NCBI GenBank assembly: GCA_023014485.1
Contig: JAJOZX010006165.1
Coordinates: forward strand, 180,001-244,000
Origin: Bathynomus jamesi
Lineage: Eukaryota > Arthropoda > Malacostraca > Isopoda > Cirolanidae
Reading direction: 5' to 3'
Length of the DNA stretch: 64,000 bases
The translations under genes and the position numbers were made by a program. The stretch's first letter is position 1. Each line of letters opens with the position of its first letter. The notes beneath the pieces were generated by a model. It was not told where the DNA came from, ran no database searches, and worked only from the letters and a program-made list of their open reading frames with translations. Below, one piece after another: positions 19,999 to 30,128 of this stretch.

Positions 19999-20689
19999 TT
20001 AACCCCCCTTTATGGCCCTTTGTCGGTTCGGATTCGAAGGGGGTTCTAGTTAGGAGGCTGCAACGGATGCTTCTTCTTTATACTTTTCTATAATTCTTTT
20101 CGGTCGCCTTAGGGGGTCGACACTCTTTTAATTCTTTTCTTTCTGCTTATTAATTCTTCTCTTTTTATAATTATCGACTTTTCTGACTAAGTTCTGAAGC
20201 GAGCACGGCTCGAAGGAAAAACATAAAAACTTCTTAAAGTGTGGTTTACTTCTTAAAAATTACAGTTGGTACTCTGAATTACAAGGGGTAGAGGTTCGAC
20301 CTCTTTCGACCATGGCTCAGGCCGGAATCTAAAAATACTTAAGTTAAGGAGGCAAGGGGCTTCTGCCCCCTCCCGATGAAGTGCTAATCTGAAGAAGTCT
20401 AATGAGAAGATCTCTAATAATGAAGATTAATCTAGAAGAGTTCTAATAATGAAGATTAATCTAGAAGTGTCTTAAATGAAGATGGTACATGCATAATATA
20501 GTTTAATGTTTGGGGGAGACAATCGAAGGTTAAGTTTCCCCCCTTTTTAAACACATGATTTCAACTAAAAAGAATAAAAAATATAAAAATAAAAAAGAAC
20601 AGTAGTATCGCCGATTCGACAATTATGGAGGCGATATTATTTCGTATTAGCACATAAGCACAATTTTGAGTACATGACTGAGTACGTAT
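19999..20689. other. no gene recognised; short direct repeats
   Basis: TTCTAATAATGAAGATTAAT followed by CTAGAAG occurs twice between about 20407 and 20472. Otherwise nothing coding was recognised. Confidence 0.4.
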
Positions 20690-20905
20690 TAATTTTGGTT
20701 CATTACAATTACGATTACAATTATGGATTACAACTACCAATTAATTCATATTCACTTATTATTGTTTTAATTACAATTCCATTAAAGTACATTCTTACAT
20801 TATAAATTAAATCATTACATTTAATTAGTTTCACTGAAGTACATTACAAGTTATTGTTCATTACAGTTTCATTAAAGTACATTACATCAATTACATTATA
20901 TTAAA
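20690..20905 (+). repeat. AT-rich interspersed repeat, shared with 57.7 kb
   Basis: Segments such as TTCATTAAAGTACATTACAT and AATTAATTCATATTCACTTA recur inverted at 57741-57870. Within this copy the ATTAAAGTACATT module repeats three times. No coding potential was recognised. Confidence 0.65.
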
Positions 20906-21878
20906 GGATTACATTTAATTACAATTTTAGCAAATTGTTAATTGACATATCTACTACTGAAATAATCTAAATAGGTGATACCATTGATAAATGAAGGGGA
21001 GTTAACCGTTGTTCTATAATTTAAAGGGGATTAACAACAATGTTATATATTTATCGTTAACAATAATTACGCCAAATTATGTTAAATAATATTAGAACCT
21101 GGTTGGTTATCAGAGTTTGAAAGTCTAATTAGCCAACGATGAGGAAAGCGGAGGAAAATACGATATTTATGATAACGTAATACATAAGTAATACGGAATT
21201 TGAATGACAGTTAGGTAGAAATAGTAAGTACAAGTAATGAGAACGGGGATAACTATGTGACGTAAGCCGATAACGAACTAGTGGCCAGGCAGAGAAACAA
21301 TACAGTATATTATAATAACATAACACATGATAATGTTATAAATTCGAATCAAAGCGAAAGGAGACCTTTTTTATCTTAGAAGCGTTCAAATTATGCTGTG
21401 ATGAGTGGAATTTCTGATAATAACTTACTAAGCATTGTCTAGAGTTCACCTCGGGAGGTCAAATAATTAAAAATAAAAAAAATAATACGAGAACGTTTTC
21501 GAACGAAGGCAAAAGTTTTGCGTTTCATAGATTGACACAAGTAAAAATAGACTGATAAGTTGATAGGGCATAAGTAGACAATAGGTAGATGAATGAATAA
21601 GTAATAAAATTAATAAAGGATAGCGGTCAAGCTAAAATATGGACGTATGGGGGTGGGGATGAGATGCAAGACAATTCATAATTAATTATAATAACTTTTA
21701 TAACAACTGAAAAATGGATGATGGATACGACTAAACCATAGAAAGGGTAGATCGTAGGTTTGTGACACGAACAAAAATCGGAAGCTACAAGTAAAATTAT
21801 TATCCAAACTCGCGTTAAGCGATTTTGGTTCTTATGTAAAAATGGACATTCGAACATAAAACTATGGTTCATTTTTCA
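20906..21878. other. AT-rich intergenic, no gene recognised
   Basis: Short frames on both strands lack recognisable motifs. Confidence 0.4.
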
Positions 21879-21986
21879 CTTTTTACATATATACACACAC
21901 ATATACATACACATATATATATATATACACACACATATATACATATACACACATATATATACACACATATATACACACACACACAC

Positions 21987-22019
<33 letters not shown>

Positions 22020-22292
22020 CATACATACATACACATATATATATACATACACATATATATATATATATATATACATACACACATATATATATACATATAC
22101 ACACACATATATATATACACATATACACACACATATACATATATATATATATATATAAATATATACATATAAATATACACATATATAAATATACACATAT
22201 ATAAATATACACATATATAAATACACATATATATATACACACACATATATACATACACACATACATATACATACACACACATATATATACAA
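21879..22292. repeat. (TA)n/(CA)n compound microsatellite
   Basis: About 410 bp of TA, CA and TACA/ATAA variants. It gives long Tyr/Ile/Cys/Val frames in all six frames, none of which I accept. Confidence 0.95.
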
Positions 22293-22675
22293 TCTCATTT
22301 ATTTTTTCTCAGCTGGCATGGATTTACACGACGAGTTTTAATGAATAAATAATTAAAATAAATGGTGCTCTCTAGCAACCCTCTTTTTAAATAAATAAAT
22401 TCAATAACCGGCATTTGTTCCATATATAAATAAATAAATTCAATAATTGGCAACACCTCTAAGCATTGAGAACATCTTCCTCTTACCTTTAATAAACAAA
22501 TAGTTAAAAGAAACATCTGGCAACCCTCCATATATAAATAATCAAAATAAATAACTGGAGCCCTCCATATTTAAATAAATGGCGTTATCTGGCAACCCCC
22601 GACCTTCTATATAACAGATGCTGGTATCTTAAAGCTCGCATTATGCGTCTGGCTCTTACCAGGCGAAAACATTGT

Positions 22676-22960
22676 CTCTCTCTCTCTCTCTCTCTCTCTC
22701 AGGTTAAGTCTTACCTTCTTATGTTAGAATACTCCTTTCGGGGGTGAGGCCGTCCCAGCTTCTCCCCCAACGCTCCCCCTTCATGCAACTTGGGGGTTTC
22801 CTCTTACCCCTTGTTGCATAACCCCCTCCCCTTCATGCAGCTTGGGGGGGCTACCCCAACCCCCTTGTTGCAATACCCTGCTTTGCGACATAACCCCCCT
22901 CCCCTTTGCAACATTGCACTTGCACTCCCATTTTGAGCCCATACTACTGACGCTTACACG
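22676..22960 (+). repeat. (TC)n plus GC-rich module, copy 1
   Basis: (TC)n is followed by AGGTTAAGTC and CCTTTCGGGGGTGAGGC, then repeated CCCCCTTCATGCA/CTTGGGGG and CCCCTTGTTGCA units. A related module at about 52870-53160 has the same order and is also followed by a LINE fragment. It is not coding. Confidence 0.7.
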
Positions 22961-22965
22961 CTCTG

Positions 22966-23575
22966 AATTTGTTTTCGCTGGAAACTCGGAGGCTGCGCGG
23001 TCAAATCCTCGAGGTTTTCAAGCTCTTACACGGGTTCGACGATGTCGATTTAAAAGCATGTTTAGTTTAAATGATAACTCAACTCGCAACAATGGTAGGA
23101 AGTTGAATTTGAAGCGGTTTAGCACTATGTGTGGGAATTACTTTACCTATAAGATCTCTGACACGTGGAATAGACTAACTTCAGAAGTTGTGAACAGTTC
23201 CTCTGTGGATCAGTTCAAGAAAAGGTTAGACCGAATCTTGCACACTATTTGAGGATGTGTGTTACTGTCTTCTGGGGTGGCTGGTTGAGAAGCTAGCTGT
23301 GACAATGTGTAGGAATTTTTCCCTGGCACCCGTTGTCATTGGTGCCTCCTCGATATGGCCGCAATGCCTTTTGAGGTACTACTTGTCCTTGTAACTCTTT
23401 GTACTGTAACTCTCTCTCATCTACGCGAACATTTCTTTCTTAAACGGACATTGCAAGGCTTCCTTTGTTCATCTGATACGATGATAGAATTTACAGTGCT
23501 GAATATAGAGTAGAATGTAATTGTAGTTGGAACTAAATATTAAATACATTAATAAAATCAGGCTCGCTGTAATGT
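22966..23575 (+). mobile_element. LINE 3' end fragment (CR1/Jockey type)
   Basis: Severely 5'-truncated. The C-terminal coding end (to TGA near 23250) reads NDNSTRNNGRKLNLKRF and SDTWNRLTSEVVNSSSVDQF, the usual CR1-type ORF2 terminus, preceded in another frame by ILEVFKLLHGFDDVD. About 300 bp of 3' region follow, ending near the ATTAAATACATTAATAAA stretch. Confidence 0.75.
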
Positions 23576-23637
23576 GCTATCACATTTTACCACTAATGAT
23601 GGTGTCAGATGAGCTTTTTGTTGTTGATTGAATATAC

Positions 23638-23643
<6 letters not shown>

Positions 23644-23683
<40 letters not shown>
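23644..23683. repeat. (TA)n microsatellite, mariner target
   Basis: TA tract abutting the left end of the DD41D element; its partner is 25183-25214. Confidence 0.95.
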
Positions 23684-23685
<2 letters not shown>

Positions 23686-25182
23686 GGGTGTTTCAAAACT
23701 TTCTGTACAAATTGTAATGGGGATAGGCAACACCAAGACAAACCCTTTTCGTCTATAAGTGTATGTCCGCTGACGTCACCATTCGGCGCGAGAGGGCGCC
23801 GCTGCAATTGGCTAAAAGGTGAAGTGGGCTAGACTCGCGCTTGCCGCGGGCATTCTTAAATCGGACGTAGTACGGGTAACATGGAGCGCTTCACGACTGC
23901 TGAGATGGCTGACATGCATATGGTGTATGGGGCTGCCAATGGAAACGGAAGAGCTGCTGTGAGGTTGTACCGACAGCGCTTCCCAAACAGACGTGTGCCA
24001 AACCACCAAACGTTTGCGCATTTGCATCGGCGACTGCGAGAAACTGGAACATTCCATGCAAACATGCATGACACTGGTCGGGAGAGAAACGTGCGCACTC
24101 CTGACATGGAAGAAGAAATCCTACGGCGATTTGAGGACAATCCAAGCGCAAGCACGCGAGGTGTTGCACGTATCCTCGGTGTGAACCACGACCTGGTCTG
24201 GAGTGTGTTGCACGAGCAGCAGTTACATCCGTTTCATCGTCAGAGAGTCCAGGCATTACAACCTCGGGATTACCCTCTTCGTGTGGAATTCGCACGCTGG
24301 TTTCTGCAGCAGACAGCGGTGCAGCCTAATTTTCAGGCTTATGTGCTGTTCTCAGATGAGGCCTGTTTCACACGTGAGGGTGTGTTTAACATGCACAATT
24401 CTCACGTTTGGGCGCACGCAAATCCACATGCTACACGGGTGCATGCTCATCAAGAACGGTTCACCGTCAATGTTTGGGCGGGTATCGTCCATGGCAAGTT
24501 GATTGGGCCGTACCTGCTGCCCGCCCAACTCGACGGGCGGGTTTATCGGATATTTCTTGAAGAAACGTTGCCGGAACTGCTGGAAGATGTTCCCTTGGCT
24601 ATTCGTAGACGAATGTGGTTTCAACACGACGGGGCCCCAGCACACTCCAGCAACGATGTGCGGGATTATCTGAACGCCACTTTTGGGGACCGATGGATAG
24701 GCCGGGGTGGGCCCGTAGCCTGGCCACCGAGATCGCCCGATTTAACATGCCTCGATTTCTTCCTGTGGGGACACATGAAGAACCTCGTGTACGAGACTCC
24801 CATTTACTCAGAAGGAGACCTCGTAGCAAGAATCGCTGTCGCCGCTGGAACTGTTCCCGAAATGCCGGGAATCTTTCGACGTGTACGTCGGTCAATGCTT
24901 CGACGCTGTCGGGCATGCATTGATGCTACCGGTCGCAACTTTCAGCACCTTCTTTAAATAAACATGCCTTCTTTAAATAAACATGTTACGCGTACTACGT
25001 CCGATTTAAGAATGCCCGCGGCAAGCGCGAGTCTAGCCCACTTCACCTTTTAGCCAATTGCAGCGGCGCCCTCTAGCGCCGAATGGTGACGTCAGCGGAC
25101 ATACACTTATAGACGAAAAGGGTTTGTCTTGGTGTTGCCTATCCCCCATTACAATTTGTACAGAAAGTTTTCAAACACCCTG
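23684..25182 (+). mobile_element. Tc1/mariner DD41D element, apparently complete
   Basis: The inverted repeats run 23684-23881 and 24981-25182 and match over about 200 bp with few differences, beginning CAGGGTGTTT.CAAAACTTTC. Both flanks are (TA)n. The transposase gene is intact. An 18-bp tandem duplication (CTTCTTTAAATAAACATG) lies just inside the right repeat. This is the best candidate for a recently active element in the window. Confidence 0.93.
23881..24957 (+). CDS. DD41D mariner transposase, intact, 358 aa
   Basis: Cut-and-paste transposase expected to act in the nucleus on the flanking inverted repeats. The N-terminal HTH region has FTTAEMADMHMVYGAANGNG and the second HTH has STRGVARILGVNHDLVWSVL. 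The catalytic residues are Asp in LFSDEACF, Asp in WFQHDGAPAH and Asp in SPDLTCLDFFLWG. I count 41 residues between the second and third, giving DD41D, the pattern reported for the VISITOR group (from memory). The C-terminus ends CIDATGRNFQHLL. The ATG at 23881 lies at the inner edge of the left inverted repeat, and the gene runs uninterrupted to TAA 24955-24957. AATAAA follows within 10 bp. The related copy at 15392-16505 is frameshifted. Confidence 0.95.
   Translation: MERFTTAEMADMHMVYGAANGNGRAAVRLYRQRFPNRRVPNHQTFAHLHRRLRETGTFHANMHDTGRERNVRTPDMEEEILRRFEDNPSASTRGVARILGVNHDLVWSVLHEQQLHPFHRQRVQALQPRDYPLRVEFARWFLQQTAVQPNFQAYVLFSDEACFTREGVFNMHNSHVWAHANPHATRVHAHQERFTVNVWAGIVHGKLIGPYLLPAQLDGRVYRIFLEETLPELLEDVPLAIRRRMWFQHDGAPAHSSNDVRDYLNATFGDRWIGRGGPVAWPPRSPDLTCLDFFLWGHMKNLVYETPIYSEGDLVARIAVAAGTVPEMPGIFRRVRRSMLRRCRACIDATGRNFQHLL

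Positions 25183-25214
<32 letters not shown>
25183..25214. repeat. (TA)n microsatellite
   Basis: Right flank of the intact mariner. Confidence 0.9.
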
Positions 25215-26090
25215 GAGCTAAAATGTGTTGGGGTTTGACCCCTCACCAGTAACTACTTTGTTCCTTTACATTTAGTAAAATCTGAAATTATTGTAAAATA
25301 AAACACTGTTCAGGAATTTTCCACTGCAACGTGATTTTCCAGTAAAAAAAAATTTAAAAATTAACTGGGTTAATAATTTTAAATTGGACATTTTTATTTG
25401 AAAAATAAACTCTTGCTGCCATTTTTGTGAGCTGATCCAAATGAAGGACGAATCTCGCTCTGTTTGGTTTTACGTTGTCATTTTGATAGTAGTTATGATC
25501 TTGTATCAGATTTATTTTATTTCTGTTTTCGGTCTTCCTTATTCTCTTTTTTTTTATCGTTTTCTTAATTAATTCCCTTTCCCCACTTCCGGTTCCGCTT
25601 GCGTAATAAATTGACCACCTCTTTCTCATCTCTTCCTCTCGCACTTGTACATGAAAATCTTAGTATGTGCCCAAAGCTTTTACTCATAAACTCATTTCTT
25701 ATTGTGCTTTTATTCCCTCGTATTAAGTTTATTGAATATTTCGTCGACCATTCTAGTTTTCGCTTTATTTATTTGTTTTTTAAAAAACTGTAGAACTACG
25801 ATGGAAATTATTTTAAAAATCGAAGATAAAGTGTGTTTTGTAATGTAAGCTTTGTATTTTAGGTTTCCAGACATCATCGTCATGTTATTTTCATCATTGT
25901 AATAATCATTGTTATCATCATCATTATTATTATTCTCAAGCATCGATGATCAAGGCTAATGCCTGTCATATTTTTAAACACACTATTCTAAGTTTTGTAT
26001 TTAATGAAAATATAATTGATGTACAAATTTAAGCGGAAATTTGAGAAAAAATAGTGATATAACGAGGCACACGACTGTTTACTCTGATAA
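25215..26090. other. AT-rich intergenic, no gene recognised
   Basis: Contains short (ATT)n/(ATC)n tracts near 25890-25935. The short frames here show no motif. Confidence 0.45.
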
Positions 26091-26294
26091 CACTGCCCAA
26101 CCCAAAAAAACATTTTTGCTGCTGATTTAATTCTAAGACCTGTTTCTGGATAATATTGATGTGCTGATTTAAAAAATCACCTTAGATTTTGTCCATCACA
26201 TCAGGTTTTCGTGCAATGCAATATGCCTATTTTGGGTGATCCATGAAGGGCGCTTATCAAAATTGATGATTTTTGAGACCTGTTAACAGCTGTT

Positions 26295-26708
26295 TTGCTG
26301 TTAAAATTTCATCTGTGGATAAGAAAACTGATGAAAGATCCGCAGTTCAGTAACTCAATGACCGAAACGGAGGCAAGAGCTTGGAATGCTTTTGTGGAAG
26401 TAGTTAAGAACTTCCTAGGAAACAAAAAGTCTGAAAATTATAAAGATTTTGTAAAGGATTTACTTGTAAACTTTCAGCAGTTGGGTTGCAACATGAGCAT
26501 TAAAGTTCATTATCTCAACAGTCATCTGGATAAATTTCCAGAAAATCTTGGTGATGTTAGTGAAGAGCAAGGTGAAAGGTTCCACCAAGATATCAAAGTG
26601 ATGGAAGAACGATACAAAGGAAGATGGGATACCCATATGATGGCTGACTAATGCTGGAGCCTGCAAAGAGATTGTCTTGACATCTCTCATTCTAGGAAGT
26701 CCTATAAG
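26295..26708 (+). pseudogene. CACTA-like transposase, C-terminal part
   Basis: The frame from about 26295 reads a helical region (NSMTETEARAWNAFVEVVKN) and then CNMSIKVHYLNSHLDKFPEN and SEEQGERFHQDIKVMEERY. These align with the 55.7-kb copy, including the putative catalytic Glu in EEQGE. A TAA at 26649-26651 interrupts where relatives have a Tyr or His before CW, and the frame then shifts near 26700. The N-terminal zinc-finger part and the first two acidic residues are absent, consistent with internal deletion. The protein family is generally left uncharacterised; the transposase role is inferred from the terminal repeats. Confidence 0.78.
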
Positions 26709-27052
26709 AGAAAATTTATCAGCACTGAAAAGTAAGAAAACAAGAAAAAGACAATGTTAAGAAAACTGGTCCCGTGCTTGCTTTAATATGGATTCATTTT
26801 TTGCTTATTTAAACACTTTTAATCACTTTGTGTCAATATTACCATTGTATATTAAAGTTCACTCCCTGCACAATTGTTTACTTTTCCATGCTGATTCTGA
26901 GTATGTAAAAACTTATTTTTTGAAAAGAAAAAAAATTGGGCATAACCCTGCCAAAATGCGATATCTCCAAAATATCCGTATTTGATTGCTCGAAAACCTG
27001 ACGTGATAGGCAAAAACCAAGGTGATTCTTGAAATCAGCACAGAAATTACAA

Positions 27053-29490
27053 GAAAGCTGATTGGGAACAGTTCAAAATACAGACTGAGGAACAATTCAC
27101 CACATTAAACAGTACACCAATCATAAACATCGATACAACACTCAAGACATTTAATCAGATTATCAATAATGCAAACAAATACATACCCAAGGGCAACATT
27201 AGGAAATACAACCCAAATTACACTAGAGAAATAGCCCACCTCATAAGGCAACGTAACAACCTCAAACATAACACACAAACACCACACACAGAAGCCATAA
27301 AGCAGCAGATACAACAGCTCAACACAGAAATAAACAACAAACTCAAAGAAAAACAAACAGAAACATTCAGGGAATTCATAACAACACTAAACCACTCCAC
27401 AGATACATACAGGCTATACAAGACTATAAACAGCATTACCCACTCTAACAGCGGCATTCACACCTCACACGCGGCTATCTGTCGCAGCCAAAATAATATC
27501 CCAACATACACACAACAAGCTAACATTCTAGTTAATCACTACGCAAAGATAAGTCACTTAAACAGAGACAACAACCAGAAACACGCAGACAGACAAACAG
27601 CCAGACACAAGAAAACCTACAGACTCGACACGACCATTACACCCTTCAATACAGACCAGACCACCAAGATCATCAAAAACATTAAAAATTCGAAGGCTAC
27701 TGGACCAGACAACATATCTAACATACACCTTAAACACTTGGGCCCACAAGGAATACTAGCTCCTCTCACAAATATCAGCACATATTCATACCAACACTGT
27801 ATTATTCCTGACATATGGAAACAAGGTAAAATTATTACACTACTCAAACCAAACAAAAATCCAACAGAACCAGCTTCCTATAGACCCATTACTTTACTAT
27901 GCACACCTTCCAAAGTAACAGAAAGACTAATCTTACAAATCACCAACCCACACATACCACTATCGCCTACTCAACATGGATTCAGACCTCACCACTCAAC
28001 CACGACATTACTCACTAACCTCACGCAGCACATCATGGATGGCATCAACTCTAGAAGACCAGCTCAACGTACACTATTAGCAACAATAGACATTAGTAAA
28101 GCATTTGATGCTATCCCACGCTTCCCTCTCATAAACAAAATACTCAACACAAACATGCACAATAACACCAAAAGGTGGCTGAGCAACTATCTCTCAGGAA
28201 GATACTCACATGTCACATTTAATGGCAAGTCATCCAAAAACAAGCTTTTTCCGAACGGGGTCCCTCAAGGCTCTGTTCTCTCACCAACACTCTTCAACTT
28301 ATACATGCATGACATTCCAACACCCATAGATAACAAGCTTACCTTATCATCATATGCAGATGATATCACTCTAACATCCACGCACAACAACATCGACACC
28401 GCTACAAATAACCTACAAACATACATAAACAGTATACAAGACTGGCTCACACACAATAGACTCAAAGTAGCGCCCACAAAATCAACCATCACCTTGCTTA
28501 CAAGCATCACAAAAGAACACCAGGTAATTCCACAACTTACACTAAACAACATCAACATTCCACACACTCACAGAACCAAAATACTAGGTGTCACATACAA
28601 CACATCATTATCTTTTGCAAACCACATTCAGGACATTAAAAACAAATGTACGTCAAGACTTAACACGCTTAGGGTACTAACAGGCACAAACTTTGGACAC
28701 CAGCAAGAAACAACATCACTCATCTACAAACAATATATTCGCTCAGTTATGGACTATGCTAGCCCATGCTGGGCACCCATTATCTCAAACACACACATAA
28801 ACACCTTACAAACAATACAAAACAACGCACTTCGTATCATTACAGGATGCACTCAAACAACACCAATAGAACACCTGCACACAGAAACAAAAATACTAAA
28901 AGTTAGGGAACATTTAGACATGAGGGGAACACAATTCATGGCAGCAGCGACAACTAACCCACAACACCCTTGCCACTACATGTACAATCATGCACCAACA
29001 CCTCGCACCATTAAGGTAACACCAGAGAGACATTATAACCAAATACTCCATTCCATACCACGCCCCACAGACATCACACAGTACAGAAAACACATACACA
29101 CACACCTAACCCACAAAGCACTGACACGACTCGGTCCGAATGCGGTCCTAGGTGCGAAGCCGCCGCCCATTAACAGGTCAGAGATCAGCCTGAGCAGATC
29201 GGATCGAGTTAACTTAGCACGATTCCGATGTGGACATCACCCCAACTTACGGACATATAAACACAGACTAGACAACTCCATAGACGACACCTGCCACCTG
29301 TGCCAAGACACACCACAAACAATTGAACACATTATGACGGACTGTACCGCTCTAGCACAACAACGAACACAACACAACTTCACGAGTGCGCTGAACCTCT
29401 GGTCCACTCCGGAGAGGGCGATCGGTTACCTGCGTGCCGCCGGCTTGCTCGATCAGGGTGGGCTGATCGGCTAAACAACAACAACAACAA
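27053..29490 (+). mobile_element. I/Jockey-group LINE copy 1, lacks endonuclease, (CAA)n tail
   Basis: Starts GAAAGCTGATTGGGAACAG, exactly as copy 2 at 31517 does, and ends GGGCTGATCGGCTAAACAA followed by (CAA)n. It lies inside the right inverted repeat of the CACTA-like element, so it inserted later. A target duplication could not be separated from the tail. Confidence 0.87.
27054..29474 (+). CDS. LINE ORF2 remainder: reverse transcriptase and zinc-knuckle C-terminus, open
   Basis: An uninterrupted frame of about 806 codons with no in-frame ATG until well inside the RT, so it has no proper start. The order is a linker rich in Asn and Thr, then KATGPDNISNIHLKHLG, YRPITLLCTPSKVTERLI, TIDISKAFDAIP, PNGVPQGSVLSP and the catalytic SYADDITL. 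Next come the thumb and a TKILGVTYNTSL block, and YIRSVMDYASPCWAP. A C-terminal C-x2-C...H...C cluster (CHLCQDTPQTIEHIMTDC) follows before the TAA. The endonuclease is missing altogether. The LINE clade is I/Jockey-like by motif, but I cannot name it. Copy 2 is frameshifted. Confidence 0.85.
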   Translation, partial: KADWEQFKIQTEEQFTTLNSTPIINIDTTLKTFNQIINNANKYIPKGNIRKYNPNYTREIAHLIRQRNNLKHNTQTPHTEAIKQQIQQLNTEINNKLKEKQTETFREFITTLNHSTDTYRLYKTINSITHSNSGIHTSHAAICRSQNNIPTYTQQANILVNHYAKISHLNRDNNQKHADRQTARHKKTYRLDTTITPFNTDQTTKIIKNIKNSKATGPDNISNIHLKHLGPQGILAPLTNISTYSYQHCIIPDIWKQGKIITLLKPNKNPTEPASYRPITLLCTPSKVTERLILQITNPHIPLSPTQHGFRPHHSTTTLLTNLTQHIMDGINSRRPAQRTLLATIDISKAFDAIPRFPLINKILNTNMHNNTKRWLSNYLSGRYSHVTFNGKSSKNKLFPNGVPQGSVLSPTLFNLYMHDIPTPIDNKLTLSSYADDITLTSTHNNIDTATNNLQTYINSIQDWLTHNRLKVAPTKSTITLLTSITKEHQVIPQLTLNNINIPHTHRTKILGVTYNTSLSFANHIQDIKNKCTSRLNTLRVLTGTNFGHQQETTSLIYKQYIRSVMDYASPCWAPIISNTHINTLQTIQNNALRIITGCTQTTPIEHLHTETKILKVREHLDMRGTQFMAAATTNPQHPCHYMYNHAPTPRTIKVTPERHYNQILHSIPRPTDITQYRKHIHTHLTHKALTRLGPNAVLGAKPPPINRSEISLSRSDRVNLARFRCGHHPNLRTYKHRLDNSIDDTCHLCQDTPQTIEHIMTDCTALAQQRTQHNFTSALNLWSTPERAIGYLRAAGLLDQGGLIG

Positions 29491-29540
29491 CCTAAAAACA
29501 GGTGTTAGAATTAAATCAGCAAAATTGGTGTTGGGCAGTG

Positions 29541-29884
29541 TAATCTACGAGTATATTTAAATATAATAGTACATTTTTAATTATGTTTAATTATCCTGCA
29601 GCTCAAATTAATTGCAGAGCAATCAAACTTCTAATAATGTTTGATAAGGACCTCGTGTGGAAAGCTAATTTTAAAAAAAAAATGTAAACATTGCGATTTT
29701 AGTTAAATTTCCCTTAAAATTTAACCAAATTTTAGTATTTGTAATGCACTGCCTCTCGGTGCACAAATTATGTTAATATATTAACCACTAGCTAAAGTGG
29801 GCCCTACGGGCCCATTTAGCTACGCCCCGTGGTGCTGGGGCCTTTGGCCTCAGTAATTGGGGAGCCGCAGGCCCCCCCCCAGTT
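29541..29884. other. intergenic, no gene recognised
   Basis: AT-rich start, then a GC-rich stretch (29800-29880) with short inverted words such as GGGCCC. Not coding. Confidence 0.4.
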
Positions 29885-30128
29885 ACCGGGGAGTCAATTA
29901 TTCAGTCAATAAAACTATAGAAACGAATGCAGCCATAAAAATCTTAAGCTTCACAAATCTTGATAAAATGGGTTGGATGTGAAGCTCAAGCTTTTCATTG
30001 CTGGTTCTTTTCAATAGTTTTATTGTCTGAATAATTGACCCCCCCCCCCCCCAATTACTGAAGGTTCAATTATTTGGTCAATAAGACTATAGAAAAGAAT
30101 GCAGCAATGAAAATCTTAACGCGATACA
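29885..30128. repeat. three-copy foldback repeat
   Basis: A unit TCAATTATTCAGTCAATAAA, then ACTATAGAAA and a GAATGCAGC segment, occurs at about 29893-29955 (plus), again inverted at about 29975-30040, and a third time direct at about 30065-30122. The first two form a hairpin around TTGATAAAATGGGTTGG. G and C runs flank each copy. It could be a MITE or foldback element. Confidence 0.7.

Larger units (their letters stand above)
26091..29540 (+). mobile_element. CACTA-like DNA transposon, internally deleted, split by a LINE
   Basis: The left end begins CACTGCCCAAC at 26091 and the right end is GTTGGGCAGTG at 29530-29540. TAA flanks both (26088-26090 and 29541-29543), a 3-bp duplication. The inverted repeats are about 180 bp. 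The left one holds TTGCTGCTGATTTAATTCTA, then ACCTGTTT, TGTGCTGATTT and a CACATCAGGTTTTCG segment. On the right the inner half (about 26945-27052) and the outer half (29491-29540) are separated by the LINE inserted at 27053. Removing the LINE gives an element of about 1 kb, shorter than the 2.37-kb relative at 55374. Confidence 0.85.

Noticed and set aside
21864..22298. Several overlapping 100-140-aa open frames on both strands
   Set aside because: All lie in a compound TA/CA microsatellite and have only Tyr, Ile, Cys, Val, Met, His and Thr.
23891..24916. Long antisense frames inside the intact mariner
   Set aside because: Shadows of the transposase; no start context or motif.
27105..27856. 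Minus-strand Val/Cys-rich frames, repeated at 31569-32317
   Set aside because: Antisense shadows of the LINE ORF2, present in both copies.
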